Part shown: one piece after another, positions 9,054 through 20,390 of the stretch
How the letters are laid out: each line of letters starts with the position of its first letter
How positions within the stretch are numbered: the first letter of the stretch is position 1
DNA from: Pseudoclavibacter chungangensis
GTDB lineage: Bacteria > Actinomycetota > Actinomycetes > Actinomycetales > Microbacteriaceae
Direction: 5' to 3'
DNA length: 64,000 bases
Assembly: GCF_013410545.1 (NCBI RefSeq)
Contig: NZ_JACCFV010000001.1
Span: forward strand, 1,178,001-1,242,000
The notes under the pieces: model-generated
What the model saw: only the letters and a program-made list of their open reading frames with translations
What the model was told of the DNA's origin: nothing
The model's database searches: none
Program-made: the position numbers and the translations under genes

Positions 9054-11587
9054 TCCGCGACACACTCGCACGCCTGATGCGTGTCGTCCGGGCTCGTCCC
9101 GTCACGGTGACGTTCGCGGTGACGGTGCTCGTCGTGTCGATCGTGGCACTCGTCGCGCGAGCGGTCGGGGGGCCCGACCAGGGGGACGCCGGACCGATCG
9201 GTTCGGTGCTCGCGACGGGCCTCGGCCCCGTCGTCGATGACGGCCGCTGGTGGACGGTCCTGAGCTATCCGCTCCTGACGACCGGCCCACGGCACCTCGT
9301 CCTCGCACTCGCGGTGGTCGTGGTGCTCGGCGGGCTCGTCGAACCGCGGCTCGGGACGCGGCGCAGCATCATCGCCCTCGTCACGACGACGCTCGCCGGC
9401 GCCCTCGTGGGCCTCGCCCTCCAGGGCCTGTCGGCCGCGTTGACGCTCGGCTGGTTCCCCGACGCGGACCGCGTGCTCGTGCTCGATCCGATCGCGCCCG
9501 CCGTCGGTCTCGCACTCGCGGGCTCTGCGGCACTCGACCGCATCCACCGGCGACGCACGCGCGTGTTGGTGCTCGTCGCGCTCGTCATCGGCACCGTGTA
9601 CCTCGGTCAGGTCGACGACTTCGTCCGCATCGGTGCGGGACTCGCCGGCCTCGCGCTCGGTTTCGTCCTCGTCCCGCGCGAGAACGATCGCTCGTGGCGG
9701 CGGTCCACGGAGCACGAGACGCGCGTCCTGCTCGCCTCGACGAGCGCCATGCTCGGGATCGGGCCGCTGCTCGCACTCATCGAACCGCACCGGCACAGTC
9801 TCGCGGGGCCGATCGTGCAGCTCGTCGTCGGGCGGTTCGCGGAACCGCGCGCGACGAACGCGTGCCGTGTGTGGGACGTGACGGCCTCCTGCGTGCAGCA
9901 ACAGACGGTCGCGGCGAGTCTCTCGCCCGTGGAGGTGCTCGTCTCGGCGCTCCCGTGGCTCGTGTTCGTCGTCATCGCGTGGGGGATCTGGCGGGGACGG
10001 CGACTCGCGATCCATCTCGGCATCGCGGCGAACCTCCTGCTCGTCGGTCTCTTCGTCTTCTATTGGATCCTCACCCCCACGGCCGCCGTCGGTGACGGTG
10101 CGCGCGCGTCGCGGCTCGACGCGACGCAGTTCGTCGTCCAGGTGGTGGCGATCCTCGTGATCCACGTGCTCGCCGCAGTGGCCCTGTGGCGCTGGCGCGC
10201 GAGCTGTCCGCTCCCGCCGGTCCGTGCGCGGGCGATCCGCGCGCTCGTGGCGGTCGTGGCTGCCGCGCTCGTCCTCATGGCGCTGTACGTCGCGATCGTC
10301 CTCGCGGATCCGTCCGCCTGGACGCCCGCCCCGACCCTCGGCACGGCGTTGCTGGAGGCACCGGAACGATTGCTCCCACCGGCGCTCCTCGCGGCCAATC
10401 CGGTCGCGTTCGACCCGGTCTCGCCACTCGCGCTCGCCCTCACGTTCGGCATCGCACCCGTCTTCGATATCGTCGTGCTGCTCGCGTGCCGTTCCGCGCT
10501 CGCGACGACCCGGCCCCACGAGCGCGACCTCGCCCCCGATCGGGTGCGCGAACTCCTCCGCCGCGGGGGCGGCGGTCCGATCGCCCACATGGCGACCTGG
10601 CCCGGGATGCGCACCTGGCTCGACACCGAGACCGGCGCGGCCGTCACCTACCGTGTCGAGCAGCGCGTCGCGATCGTGCTCGGAACGCCCTTCGGTGCAC
10701 CGGACGTCGACGACCACGACGTGCTCTCGCGCTTCGCGACCGAGTCCGACACCAACGGGCTCATCCCGTGCTTCTACTCCGTCCCCATGACACTCGCCGA
10801 ACGCTTCGTGGAGACGGGCTGGAGCGCCGTCGAGGTCGCGGAGGAGAGTGTCATCCCGCTCGAGGACTGGGCGATGAAGGGCAAGAAGTGGCAGGACGTC
10901 CGGTCGTCGATCAACCGCGCGGACCGCGAGGGCGTCGACGTGCGCTGGGGGCGGTTCGACGAATTGACGGCGAGCGAGCTCGAACAGGTGCGTGAGATCT
11001 CGGCCGAATGGGCCGGAGACAAGGCGCTGCCCGAGATGGGATTCACGCTCGGCGGTCTCGCGCAGCTCGACGACGACGAGGTGCTCATCGCGCTCGCCGT
11101 CGACGGTGCGGGGGTCGTGCAGGCCGTCACGAGCTGGCTGCCCGTCTGGCGGGACGAGCGGATCGTCGGCCGGACGCTCGACGTCATGCGTCGGCGCCCC
11201 GACAGCATGAACGGCGTCATGGAGATGCTCATCGCCCGCGTCGCGCAACGGCTGCAGTCGGAGGGGGCCGAGTTCCTCTCCCTCTCGGCGGCGCCGCTCG
11301 CGTCGAGCGTGCAGCACGCGGCGAGCGACAGCGGCGACGCGAGCATCCTGCAGGGACTGCTCCACGAGCTCGGTGCGCGGCTCGAACCCGTGTACGGGTT
11401 CCGGTCGCTGCTCAACTTCAAGCGCAAGTTCCAGCCGGTCATGGTGCCGCTCGGACTCGTCTACCTCGAACCGACCCAACTGCCGGCGATCGGGCTCGCG
11501 TTGACCAAGGCGTATCTGCCCGGCGTCACGGTCGGCGCGCTCGTCGACGCGTTCCGGCAGGCGCGGAATGATCGGCCCGAGTCGTGA
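9050..11587 (+). CDS. Aminoacyl-phosphatidylglycerol synthase-like protein (MprF C-terminal domain) with rhomboid-like N-terminus
   Basis: 845 residues. The N-terminal ~500 residues hold many membrane segments. The first ~200 resemble a rhomboid-like fold (GRWWTVLSYPLLTTG, then HLVLALAVVVVLGGLVE). The C-terminal ~300 residues are a DUF2156/LPG_synthase_C domain, with MKGKKWQDVRSSINRA, RTLDVMRRRPDSMNGVMEML and LYGF-like VYGFRSLLNFKRKFQP blocks. Such enzymes use aminoacyl-tRNA to decorate phosphatidylglycerol, changing surface charge and resistance to cationic peptides. It overlaps the esterase gene by 4 nt. Which amino acid is used cannot be read from sequence. Confidence 0.85.
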   Translation: MIRDTLARLMRVVRARPVTVTFAVTVLVVSIVALVARAVGGPDQGDAGPIGSVLATGLGPVVDDGRWWTVLSYPLLTTGPRHLVLALAVVVVLGGLVEPRLGTRRSIIALVTTTLAGALVGLALQGLSAALTLGWFPDADRVLVLDPIAPAVGLALAGSAALDRIHRRRTRVLVLVALVIGTVYLGQVDDFVRIGAGLAGLALGFVLVPRENDRSWRRSTEHETRVLLASTSAMLGIGPLLALIEPHRHSLAGPIVQLVVGRFAEPRATNACRVWDVTASCVQQQTVAASLSPVEVLVSALPWLVFVVIAWGIWRGRRLAIHLGIAANLLLVGLFVFYWILTPTAAVGDGARASRLDATQFVVQVVAILVIHVLAAVALWRWRASCPLPPVRARAIRALVAVVAAALVLMALYVAIVLADPSAWTPAPTLGTALLEAPERLLPPALLAANPVAFDPVSPLALALTFGIAPVFDIVVLLACRSALATTRPHERDLAPDRVRELLRRGGGGPIAHMATWPGMRTWLDTETGAAVTYRVEQRVAIVLGTPFGAPDVDDHDVLSRFATESDTNGLIPCFYSVPMTLAERFVETGWSAVEVAEESVIPLEDWAMKGKKWQDVRSSINRADREGVDVRWGRFDELTASELEQVREISAEWAGDKALPEMGFTLGGLAQLDDDEVLIALAVDGAGVVQAVTSWLPVWRDERIVGRTLDVMRRRPDSMNGVMEMLIARVAQRLQSEGAEFLSLSAAPLASSVQHAASDSGDASILQGLLHELGARLEPVYGFRSLLNFKRKFQPVMVPLGLVYLEPTQLPAIGLALTKAYLPGVTVGALVDAFRQARNDRPES

Positions 11588-11621
11588 CGGCCGTGGCGCG
11601 CGCGAGCGTGCGGCCCGGTGC

Positions 11622-11634
11622 TACGATGTCCGAC
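11622..11634 (+). promoter_or_regulatory. Promoter of the leu leader/leuA transcript
   Basis: TACGAT at 11622-11627 is a good actinobacterial -10 and lies 7 nt before the leader-peptide ATG, so the leader itself is probably translated from a leaderless transcript. No clear -35. Confidence 0.5.
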
Positions 11635-11679
11635 ATGCTGTTCGGCACCCTCCTTCTTCGCCGCCGCGACGAGGCCTAG
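11635..11679 (+). CDS. leuA leader peptide (attenuation)
   Basis: 14-codon frame MLFGTLLLRRRDEA followed by TAG. Four of its leucine codons (CTG and the run CTC CTT CTT) make ribosome speed sensitive to charged tRNA-Leu. It lies 115 nt before leuA, and its 3' half forms the left arm of a strong hairpin. Leucine attenuators upstream of leuA are a known actinobacterial arrangement; the peptide itself is too short for homology. Confidence 0.75.
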   Translation: MLFGTLLLRRRDEA

Positions 11680-11702
11680 TCACGAAGCCTCCCTCGTCGC
11701 GG
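11664..11702 (+). promoter_or_regulatory. Leucine attenuator hairpin
   Basis: Perfect 11-bp stem CCGCGACGAGG (11664-11674) with CCTCGTCGCGG (11692-11702) and a 17-nt loop. The left arm lies within the Arg-Arg-Asp-Glu codons of the leader, directly behind the leucine run. A ribosome stalled on Leu codons would cover or free this arm, which is the geometry of attenuation or of Shine-Dalgarno/Rho-access control. The 3' flank lacks a U tract, so simple intrinsic termination is not certain. Confidence 0.65.
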
Positions 11703-11721
11703 AGTTCGTCGTGGGCTTTGA

Positions 11722-13563
<1,842 letters not shown>

Positions 13564-13589
13564 GCGCCGCGCGCGGACGCCGCACCGAA

Positions 13590-13647
13590 TGCCCGGTCGC
13601 GTGCGTGCCGCGACCGCGTGCCCGGTCGCGTGCGTTCCTCGACCGCG
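13590..13647. repeat. 29-bp tandem duplication downstream of leuA
   Basis: Two adjacent 29-bp units, each beginning TGCCCGGTCGCGTGCGT, at 13590-13618 and 13619-13647, differing at a few bases. They lie in the non-coding stretch between leuA and the palindrome at 13674. Confidence 0.7.
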
Positions 13648-13673
13648 CGCGTCAGCCCGGCCTCTCCGTCGCT

Positions 13674-13734
13674 GAATCCAGCCGGGTTGTTGCTACCGGG
13701 CCCGGGGCCCGGTAGCAACAACCCGGCTGGATTC
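13674..13734. terminator. 61-bp perfect palindrome after leuA
   Basis: Two 30-bp arms separated by one base: the left arm begins GAATCCAGCCGGG and the right ends CCCGGCTGGATTC. It can fold into a very stable cruciform/hairpin. Position just after leuA suits a terminator, but there is no U tract and the arm length is far beyond the usual. A mobile or structural palindrome is an alternative. Confidence 0.6.
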
Positions 13735-13821
13735 GTGCCGCAACGGGTCATGGGTGGCGTGGGGCGGATGCGCCGCGGATGGCGTGCGCGCCGTGTCCGT
13801 GGGTGGTGTGAGCATCTGCGC

Positions 13822-14331
13822 ATGCAGGCCACCCGATCCGAAACCCGCCGACGCGTCCACGTGCAGGGCGCGCAGTTCTTCCTCGCCCTCGGCGACGCCG
13901 ACGTCGCGCCGTCGCGCGCCGATCCCGACCCCTGGCGGCACGGGCAGCTCGTCGCGGCCTCGCACGCCGCCGGGCTCGTCGCCGTCGCCACGGGGGTCGG
14001 CGACGGCCAGGTCGGCGTCCGCCTCCGTCTCCGCCCCGAACCACCTCCGCTCACGCCGCTCGGCGAGCTCGACGAGGCGGAGGAGGTCTCCGTCCGCACC
14101 GATGGCGGCGTGCTGCTCCTCGGGAGTGGTGCCACCATGCGTCGCATCGAGCATCCCGTCGAGACGAGGGACGGGTGGGTGCGCATTCGCTGCGTCGCTC
14201 GCGGTCGGCGGGTTCGGCGGCAGACCGAGGGGGATTCCGCCGAGCGCTATCTGATCGACCTCTGGCCCGAACTCGACATGCCCCGCCTCACCCATCGGGT
14301 TCGTCTGCGCAACCGCCGCGCGGGCAGCTGA
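13822..14331 (+). CDS. Hypothetical protein
   Basis: 169-residue frame with actinobacterial codon use; not recognised. It is soluble, without signal or membrane segments, and has blocks such as WRHGQLVAASHAAGLVAVATGVG and a basic C-terminus (THRVRLRNRRAGS). The frame is open further upstream only because of the palindrome, so the ATG at 13822 is chosen. It converges with the TRIC gene across a 116-bp spacer with no evident signal. The antisense frame is longer but lacks natural composition. Confidence 0.5.
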   Translation: MQATRSETRRRVHVQGAQFFLALGDADVAPSRADPDPWRHGQLVAASHAAGLVAVATGVGDGQVGVRLRLRPEPPPLTPLGELDEAEEVSVRTDGGVLLLGSGATMRRIEHPVETRDGWVRIRCVARGRRVRRQTEGDSAERYLIDLWPELDMPRLTHRVRLRNRRAGS

Positions 14332-14447
14332 ACGGGCCGCCGCGCAGCATCCTCGGTGCGTGGTCGTGCCTCGGTGCGCGTTCGCGCATCCGCGGAGGAC
14401 GTTCGAGCGTCCCGATTCGAGAGCCGGTCCTGGTTCGTGAGCCGGAC

Positions 14448-15305
14448 CTAGCCGGCGGTCTCGCCGTCCTCGCGTCGTGCGTCGCCCATTCGACGGCGTC
14501 CCCGCGTCGCGCGTCGGTCCCTCGCGTCGCGTTCGCGCTCCTCCGACTCGATGCGCTCCCGGACGACCTCGATGGGCTTCGTCCGGGGCGTGTGCAGGCT
14601 CGACGCGTCGACGATGTCGGCGTCGCTGAAGCCGCCGCGGGGCCCGAGGCGTCGTCGCACACGCGACGGCACACGCAGGGACATCTGCTCGGGGAGTGAG
14701 AGCCCGAACCACACGGACGACATGCGGACCGCCGCCGTGACGCCCGCACACACCGACATGGCGCCCACGCCCTCGAGCCCGAACGCGTACGAGATCATGA
14801 ACGCGCCCGAGCCCGCGAGCGCGGCGAAGGCATAGAACGAGCCCGCATACAGCACGCCGACGGGCATGCCGAGCAGCAGATCGCGGACGACCCCGCCGCC
14901 GGCCGCCGTGACGGTGCCGATGAACAGACAGGGCAACAGCGGGAGGCCGAACTCGACCGCCTTCGCCGTGCCGACGGCGCAGAAGAACCCGAGCGCCGCG
15001 GCGTCGAGGATCTGGATCGCCATGCCGGCCCGCGCAAGTGCCGGCTGCAGGAGCATGCCGACGATCGCGGCGACGAGCGCGGTGAGCAGGTACGTGTCGG
15101 TCGACATCGCCGCGGGGCGGATACCGATGAGCACGTCACGGATGACACCGCCGCCGAGCCCCACGGCGACACCGAGGATCGCGATACCGAGCCAGTCGAG
15201 GCGCTTGCTCCGGAACTCCCCGGCGACGAGCGTCCCGGCACCGGCGCCGACGGCGATCGCGCCGAGGTCGAGCCACTCCGGGATCGCGTTGAGCGAACCG
15301 TGCAT
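14448..15305 (-). CDS. TRIC-type trimeric cation channel (UPF0126)
   Basis: 285 residues (an ATG 9 nt further upstream, at 15314, is possible). There are six or seven membrane segments. The paired glycine-rich motifs of the family are [13 protein letters not shown] and [17 protein letters not shown], one in each repeat half, which form the pore helices of prokaryotic TRIC channels (monovalent cations, K+). The C-terminal ~75 residues are highly charged and probably disordered. It is divergent from recO, with only 37 nt between start codons. Confidence 0.9.
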   Translation of the reverse strand: MHGSLNAIPEWLDLGAIAVGAGAGTLVAGEFRSKRLDWLGIAILGVAVGLGGGVIRDVLIGIRPAAMSTDTYLLTALVAAIVGMLLQPALARAGMAIQILDAAALGFFCAVGTAKAVEFGLPLLPCLFIGTVTAAGGGVVRDLLLGMPVGVLYAGSFYAFAALAGSGAFMISYAFGLEGVGAMSVCAGVTAAVRMSSVWFGLSLPEQMSLRVPSRVRRRLGPRGGFSDADIVDASSLHTPRTKPIEVVRERIESEERERDARDRRATRGRRRMGDARREDGETAG

Positions 15306-15342
15306 GCACGCCATGGTGCCACAGCGGGGGGATACTGGAGGG

Positions 15343-16110
15343 GTGCCCGTGTATCGAGACGAGGGTGTCGTCCTCCGCACCCAGCGTCTGGGGGAGGCCG
15401 ATCGCATCGTGACGCTCCTCACGAAGGAGCACGGTCGCGTGCGCGCGGTCGTGAAGGGCGTGCGGCGGACGTCGTCGAAGTTCGGCGCGCGGCTCGAACC
15501 GTTCATGGTCGCCGATCTGCAGTTGTTCGCCGGGCGCAACCTCGACACCGTCACGCAGGCCGTGACGCTCGCGTCGTACGGCGCCGAGATCGTCGGCGAC
15601 TACGACGCCTACACCGCGGCGTCGGCGATCGTCGAGGCGGCGGAGCGCATCGCCGAGGCGGATGTGCAGCGCTCGCTGTACATCCTCTGCATCGGCGCGC
15701 TCCGGGCCGTGTCTCGTGGTGATCACGATCCCCGCCTCGTGCTCGACTCATATCTGCTGCGTTCGCTCGCGATCGCCGGGTGGGCGCCGAGCTTCGACGC
15801 GTGCGCGCGCTGTGGCGAACCAGGCCCGCACACGCGCGTCTCGATGGCGCTCGGCGGTGCCGTGTGTCGCTCGTGTGCGCCGTCGGGCACGATGACCGTC
15901 TCGCCCGAGGTGATGAACCACCTCGCCGCCCTGCTCGCGGGCGAGTGGGAGGTCGTCGATGCGGCGCCGGGTACCGTGCGCGATCGCGCGTCGGGTGTCG
16001 TCGCGGCCTACGCGCAGTACCATCTCGAACGCAGCCTGCGCTCGTTGCGGCTCATCGACCGCGAGCGGATCGAGGCGCGCAGTGGGACCCCGAAGGAGAC
16101 GAGTGCATGA
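15343..16110 (+). CDS. recO: DNA repair protein RecO
   Basis: 255 residues from GTG 15343 (GTG 15349 also possible). The N-terminal OB fold starts [21 protein letters not shown], as is typical. The zinc-binding cysteines are CARCGE and CRSCAP. RecO with RecR/RecF loads RecA at gaps. GATACT ends 6 nt before the start, so the transcript is probably leaderless. It overlaps uppS by 4 nt. Confidence 0.94.
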   Translation: MPVYRDEGVVLRTQRLGEADRIVTLLTKEHGRVRAVVKGVRRTSSKFGARLEPFMVADLQLFAGRNLDTVTQAVTLASYGAEIVGDYDAYTAASAIVEAAERIAEADVQRSLYILCIGALRAVSRGDHDPRLVLDSYLLRSLAIAGWAPSFDACARCGEPGPHTRVSMALGGAVCRSCAPSGTMTVSPEVMNHLAALLAGEWEVVDAAPGTVRDRASGVVAAYAQYHLERSLRSLRLIDRERIEARSGTPKETSA

Positions 16111-16892
16111 GTGACGGTGCCGACGGTTTCCGTCCGATCGACTGGACGGGGCTCACGCCGCCCGAACTGCCCGCGGCGGCGGTGCCGGATCACGTGGCGG
16201 TCGTGATGGACGGCAACGGTCGCTGGGCGAACCGGCGCGGCCTGCCGCGAACGGAGGGGCACCGGGCCGGTGAGGCGGCGCTCCTCGACGTCGTCGCGGG
16301 GGCCCTGCAGATCGGCGTCAAGCACCTGAGCGTCTACGCCTTCTCGACCGAGAACTGGCGCCGCTCGCCCGACGAGGTGCGCTTCCTCATGGGCTTCAAC
16401 CGGGAGGTACTGCACCGGCAGCGCGATCAGCTCGACGCGTGGGGCGTGCGCATCCGCTGGGCGGGGCGCGAGCCGCGGCTCTGGAAGTCGGTCGTCGACG
16501 ATCTGAAGATCGCCGAGCGACAGACGGCGCGGAACACGCGCATGACGCTCACGATGTGCGTCAACTACGGCGGCCGGGTCGAGATCGCCGACGCGGTCCG
16601 GGAGATCGCGGCGGAGGTCGCCGCGGGACGCCTCCGGGCCGATCGCGTGACCGAGAAGACGATCGCGCGGCACCTCTACCTCCCGGACCTCCCCGACGTC
16701 GACCTCTTCGTGCGCTCGTCGGGGGAGCAGCGCACGAGCAACTTCCTGCTGTGGCAGTCGGCGTACGCAGAGATGGTGTTCCTCGACCGTCTGTGGCCCG
16801 ACTTCACCCGTGTCGACCTGTGGGACGCGATCACGCGCTACGCGAACCGGGACCGGCGCTTCGGCGGCGCCGTCGACGCGCCGACCGCCTAG
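16107..16892 (+). CDS. uppS: Isoprenyl transferase (cis-prenyl diphosphate synthase)
   Basis: 261 residues. Conserved boxes: MDGNGRWA (diphosphate-binding Asp), [19 protein letters not shown], and [24 protein letters not shown]. It builds the polyprenyl diphosphate carrier lipid of cell-wall synthesis (decaprenyl in related actinobacteria). The ATG overlaps the recO stop. Confidence 0.95.
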   Translation: MSDGADGFRPIDWTGLTPPELPAAAVPDHVAVVMDGNGRWANRRGLPRTEGHRAGEAALLDVVAGALQIGVKHLSVYAFSTENWRRSPDEVRFLMGFNREVLHRQRDQLDAWGVRIRWAGREPRLWKSVVDDLKIAERQTARNTRMTLTMCVNYGGRVEIADAVREIAAEVAAGRLRADRVTEKTIARHLYLPDLPDVDLFVRSSGEQRTSNFLLWQSAYAEMVFLDRLWPDFTRVDLWDAITRYANRDRRFGGAVDAPTA

Positions 16893-16956
16893 ACTTGGCC
16901 GTTGGTCCCCGGGAACCGCCTTTTCCCGGACACCCGCACGTCAGGAGTCACGCCAC

Positions 16957-18333
16957 ATGGCACAGTCCACGCTCGATCAGGTCATCGCCCTCGCGAAGCG
17001 ACGGGGCTTCGTGTTCCAGGCCGGCGAGATCTACGGCGGATCGCGCTCGGCGTGGGACTACGGCCCGCTCGGTACCGAGCTGAAGGAGAACATCAAGCGC
17101 GAGTGGTGGCAGACGTTCGTCCGCGGCCGCGAGGACATGGTGGGCCTCGACTCGTCGATCATCCTGCCGAAGGCCGTGTGGGAGGCCTCGGGGCACGTCG
17201 CGACGTTCACCGATCCGCTCGTCGAGTGCCTGCACTGCCACAAGCGGCACCGTGAGGACCATCTCGTCGAGGCGTTCGAGGCGAAGAAGGGCCGTGCGCC
17301 CGAGAGCATGGCCGAGGTCGTGTGCCCGGACTGCGGCACGCGCGGCGAGTGGACGGAGCCGCAGCTGTTCTCGGGCCTCATGAAGACGTATCTCGGGCCC
17401 GTGGACAGCGAGGCCGGGCTGCACTTCATGCGCCCGGAGACCGCCCAGGGGATCTTCGTGAACTTCAAGAACGTCCTGCAGACGTCGCGGAAGAAGCCAC
17501 CGTTCGGCATCGGGCAGATCGGGAAGGCGTTCCGCAACGAGATCACGCCCGGCAACTTCATCTTCCGCACGCGCGAGTTCGAGCAGATGGAGATCGAGTT
17601 CTTCACGCCGCCCGCCGATGCGGCGACGTGGTTCGACCGCTGGGTCGAGGACTGCTGGAACTGGTTCGTCGACCTCGGGATCGACCCCGCGAACATGCGT
17701 CGCTTCGATGTGCCCGAGGACGAACGCGCGCACTACTCGGCGGGCACGATCGACTTCGAGTACCGCTTCGGGTTCAGTGGTTCGGAGTGGGGCGAGCTCA
17801 TGGGGGTCGCGAACCGCACCGACTTCGACCTGGCGTCGCACGCGAGGGCGTCGGGTGTCGACCTGAGCTACCTCGATCCGTCCACGAACGAGCGGTACAC
17901 GCCCTACGTGATCGAGCCGAGCTTCGGGCTCACGCGCTCGATGATGGCGTTCCTCGTCGACGCGTACCGTGAGGACGAGGCGCCGAACACGAAGGGTGGC
18001 GTGGACACGCGCACGGTGCTCGCGCTCGATCCGCGCCTCGCACCCGTCAAGGCGGCCGTGCTGCCGCTCAGCCGTAACGAGCGGCTGTCGCCCGTCGCGC
18101 ACGACCTCGCGTCCGAGCTGCGTCGACGCTGGAACATCGAGCTCGACGAGACCCAGGCGATCGGCAAGCGGTACCGGCGACAGGACGAGATCGGGACGCC
18201 GTTCTGCGTCACGGTCGACTTCGACACGCTCGACGACCAGGCCGTCACGGTGCGCGAGCGCGACACGATGGCGCAGGAGCGCGTCGCACTCGATCGCGTC
18301 GCGGACTACCTCGCGGAGCGTCTCGGCCGCTGA
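16957..18333 (+). CDS. glyS: Glycyl-tRNA synthetase (single-chain type)
   Basis: 458 residues, class II homodimeric GlyRS. Motifs: [14 protein letters not shown] near the N-terminus, two zinc-type pairs ([14 protein letters not shown]), motif 2 region [27 protein letters not shown], and motif 3 [17 protein letters not shown]. An anticodon-binding domain ends the protein. CAGGAG precedes ATG 16957 by 9 nt. The leader from the uppS stop is only 64 nt, too short for a T-box. A strong hairpin follows the stop. Confidence 0.97.
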   Translation: MAQSTLDQVIALAKRRGFVFQAGEIYGGSRSAWDYGPLGTELKENIKREWWQTFVRGREDMVGLDSSIILPKAVWEASGHVATFTDPLVECLHCHKRHREDHLVEAFEAKKGRAPESMAEVVCPDCGTRGEWTEPQLFSGLMKTYLGPVDSEAGLHFMRPETAQGIFVNFKNVLQTSRKKPPFGIGQIGKAFRNEITPGNFIFRTREFEQMEIEFFTPPADAATWFDRWVEDCWNWFVDLGIDPANMRRFDVPEDERAHYSAGTIDFEYRFGFSGSEWGELMGVANRTDFDLASHARASGVDLSYLDPSTNERYTPYVIEPSFGLTRSMMAFLVDAYREDEAPNTKGGVDTRTVLALDPRLAPVKAAVLPLSRNERLSPVAHDLASELRRRWNIELDETQAIGKRYRRQDEIGTPFCVTVDFDTLDDQAVTVRERDTMAQERVALDRVADYLAERLGR

Positions 18334-18348
18334 TCGGCCGGCAGCCGG

Positions 18349-18390
18349 GACACGTGCCCCCGCACTCGACCGAGTGCGGGGGCACGTGTC
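18349..18390 (+). terminator. Hairpin terminator after glyS
   Basis: Perfect 20-bp stem (18349-18368 with 18371-18390; left arm starts GACACGTGCCCCC) with a 2-nt loop, 16 nt after the stop. No U run follows, as is common in high-GC actinobacteria. Confidence 0.7.
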
Positions 18391-18701
18391 GCCGGGGACC
18401 GTCGTGCACGTGTCGATCCGCCGCTGGGTGGAGGCCGTGGCGGTAGGGACGGTCACGCGGAGTGATGCGTGCGGTTGCGCGCGGAGAGGTACCCGGCGTG
18501 GCGGTGACCGCTGCCGAACACTGATCCGCGATTCGAAGGCTGCGGTGGCGTTCCACGAGGGAACTGGCCCGGCGGCCTGGGAGTGCCCGGCGGCCCCGGT
18601 GTGCCCGGCGGGCCAGGAGGCCCGGCGCCGCCACCCGACCGAGGTTCGGGAACGGCGCGCCGCCCCGGCCCGGTCCGCCACAGCGTTCCCGTTCGGGGTG
18701 C
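18391..18701. other. Non-coding stretch with Gly-Pro-like repeats
   Basis: No convincing start or gene. Bases ~18570-18640 repeat GCCCGGCGG-type units that read as GVPGGPG/GPPGTPG in two frames, which may be the remnant of a linker of the broken gene that follows. Confidence 0.4.
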
Positions 18702-19010
18702 GTCCCCATCGACCTCAGCATCCTCGGCATCGGTGCGTCGCTGCTCATCCTGCTCTATGCAGCGGTCGCGCACGCATCGATCTCAGCTGCGATCCCGTGG
18801 ATCTTCCCGGCAGCCGTGTCGCTCGTGAAGACGCTGCTGATCGATCCGATCGTCGTCGCGTTGATCGCCGCCGGGGTGGGCGTACTCGCGGCGGTGATCG
18901 GGCGCGGGGCGAGCGTTCGGATGCGTGTGCATCGTGCTCGGCCTCGCGGCGGCGGTCGTGCTCTGGCTGGGGCCGCTCTCGCTCTACCTGTCGTTCACGT
19001 CCGGGAAGAC
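18702..19010 (+). pseudogene. Remnant of a small membrane protein gene (frameshifted)
   Basis: From 18702 one frame encodes two hydrophobic stretches (SILGIGASLLILLYAAVAHA and DPIVVALIAAGVGVLAAVIG). Near 18925 the hydrophobic coding moves to the +1 frame (IVLGLAAAVVLWLGPLSLYL). No start codon or intact frame covers all three segments. This pattern fits a decayed or frameshifted three-helix protein; family not recognised. Confidence 0.3.
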
Positions 19011-19029
19011 GTCCGCTCGGGGCGGCCGG

Positions 19030-20031
19030 TCAGGAGCGCCCTGTGCGACCGCTCGTCGTGTCGCTCGTCCCGCGGGCGAGCGTGATCTGCCGGGTGATGA
19101 GCACGACGACCGGGAACGCGACGCCCGCGATGGGCCACACGATCCAGGACCGGTCCCACGCGTCCCAGATGAAGCTCCAGCTGAGGAACACGAGGACGGC
19201 GACCGGCCAGTAGACGGCCGCGACGGTACCGCCGGGCCCGGACCAGGACTCGTCCTCCTGGGCCTGGTCGAGGTGGGTGCGCCAGGGGGTGGTGAGGGTC
19301 TCGTAGGCGCCGTGGCGCATCGTGCTGCTGACGATCGCGTACACGCCGATCGCGGTGCACACGAGCAGGGCGCTCGCCCCGAGCAGTACCCATCGCTCCG
19401 GCGCGAGGAGCGGCACGACGATGGGGAAGGCGACGCCGAGGATGATGAGGGCGACACCGGCGACGATGCCGATCGTCCGACGCTGTTCGGCGCGTTCGAG
19501 CGCGGGCCGGAGCTTGGGGAGGATCTCGGCCGGGACGCGCGCGTCGGCCGAGCCGATGCGTTCGAGTCCGCGTCGCATCGAGGCGCCGAAGATGATCGAG
19601 CCGACGCCCGAGGCGATGGCGACGAGCATGCCGACCATGCCGATCACGAACGGGACGGGGCCTCGGTCGACGAGCGCGACGAGGAGGGCGACGCCGAGGA
19701 TGATGATCCCGACACCCGCGGCCACGAGTCGCGCGCCGCGGAGCGAGCGTTCGAGGATCGTGTCGATCTCCTGTTCCGTCAGTGCGAGCGGTGCGGTCTC
19801 CTCGCCACCGACGGCATCGCGGATGCCGAGGTCGTCGGCGAGTTCGTCGAGATTGCCGAACTCCGTGATGACCCGCCCGGTCGCCTCGGCGTCGCTCGAA
19901 CCGTCGGCCCGCAGCTGCTGGTACTTGTCCTCGCTCATCTGCAGCAGTTCGGTGCGGGCGCGCTCGACCTCCGGTGTCTGCGGAAGATCGGTGAACAGGC
20001 CTGAGATGTAGGTGCGGATGACGTCGCTCAT
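19030..20031 (-). CDS. HAAS-domain membrane protein paired with PadR
   Basis: 333 residues. The N-terminal ~75 residues (RTYISGLFTDLPQTPEVERA; FGNLDELADDLGI) look like the HAAS/permease-prefix domain that is usually encoded next to PadR regulators. Six or so hydrophobic segments follow (e.g. LVAAGVGIIILGVALLVAL, IGIVAGVALIILGVAFPIVV). The ATG at 20031 overlaps the padR stop, so both genes are one operon. The biochemical function is unknown; the family is thought to sense or buffer envelope signals. Confidence 0.75.
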   Translation of the reverse strand: MSDVIRTYISGLFTDLPQTPEVERARTELLQMSEDKYQQLRADGSSDAEATGRVITEFGNLDELADDLGIRDAVGGEETAPLALTEQEIDTILERSLRGARLVAAGVGIIILGVALLVALVDRGPVPFVIGMVGMLVAIASGVGSIIFGASMRRGLERIGSADARVPAEILPKLRPALERAEQRRTIGIVAGVALIILGVAFPIVVPLLAPERWVLLGASALLVCTAIGVYAIVSSTMRHGAYETLTTPWRTHLDQAQEDESWSGPGGTVAAVYWPVAVLVFLSWSFIWDAWDRSWIVWPIAGVAFPVVVLITRQITLARGTSDTTSGRTGRS

Positions 20032-20366
20032 GATTCGGTCCCCTTCGATCGGGTGATGTTCGTGACGGTCGTGACGAAGGACCGCCACTCGGTCTGCCGT
20101 TCGGCCAAGAGGGCCCGTCCGGCGTCGGTGAGTTCGTAGTAGGTGCGTGGGCGGCCGGCGGATTCGAGGCCTGGGGAGGCGAGCAGGTCGCCGCGCTGCT
20201 CGAGTCGGCGGATCGCCGCGTAGAGGGTCGTCTCCTTGAGTGGGTAGGCCCCGTCGGAGCTCGCCTCGATCTGTTTCGCGATGGCGTAGCCGTACGACGG
20301 CCCCTCGGCCACGACACTCAGGATGACGAGTTCGAGTGAGGCCCGAACCAGATCACTGCTGATCAT
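20028..20366 (-). CDS. PadR-family transcriptional regulator
   Basis: 112 residues, the small PadR class. The winged helix shows LELVILSVVAEGPSYGYAIAK, LKETTLYAAIRRLEQRGDL and the wing GRPRTYYELTDAGRALL. It is coupled to the HAAS membrane gene. A perfect 18-bp palindrome lies 25 nt upstream of its start, the expected place for autoregulation. Confidence 0.92.
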   Translation of the reverse strand: MISSDLVRASLELVILSVVAEGPSYGYAIAKQIEASSDGAYPLKETTLYAAIRRLEQRGDLLASPGLESAGRPRTYYELTDAGRALLAERQTEWRSFVTTVTNITRSKGTES

Positions 20367-20390
20367 CGCGTCTCCCGTCTACTCCATGTG

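Noticed and set aside
8897..11479. 860-codon open frame on the minus strand opposite the aminoacyl-PG synthase gene
   Set aside because: Arg/Asp/Glu/His-rich composition typical of antisense of a GC-rich gene; the plus-strand frame has clear domains.
13693..14751. 352-codon minus-strand frame opposite the 13822 hypothetical gene
   Set aside because: It runs through the palindrome and into the TRIC gene's antiparallel region with biased composition; no motif.
16893..16956. T-box riboswitch ahead of glyS
   Set aside because: The leader is at most 64 nt and lacks the specifier-loop and antiterminator layout.
18453..18773. Collagen-like protein on the minus strand
   Set aside because: The GPPGTPG stretch is short, one of several frames over the same GC repeat, with no signal peptide or start site.
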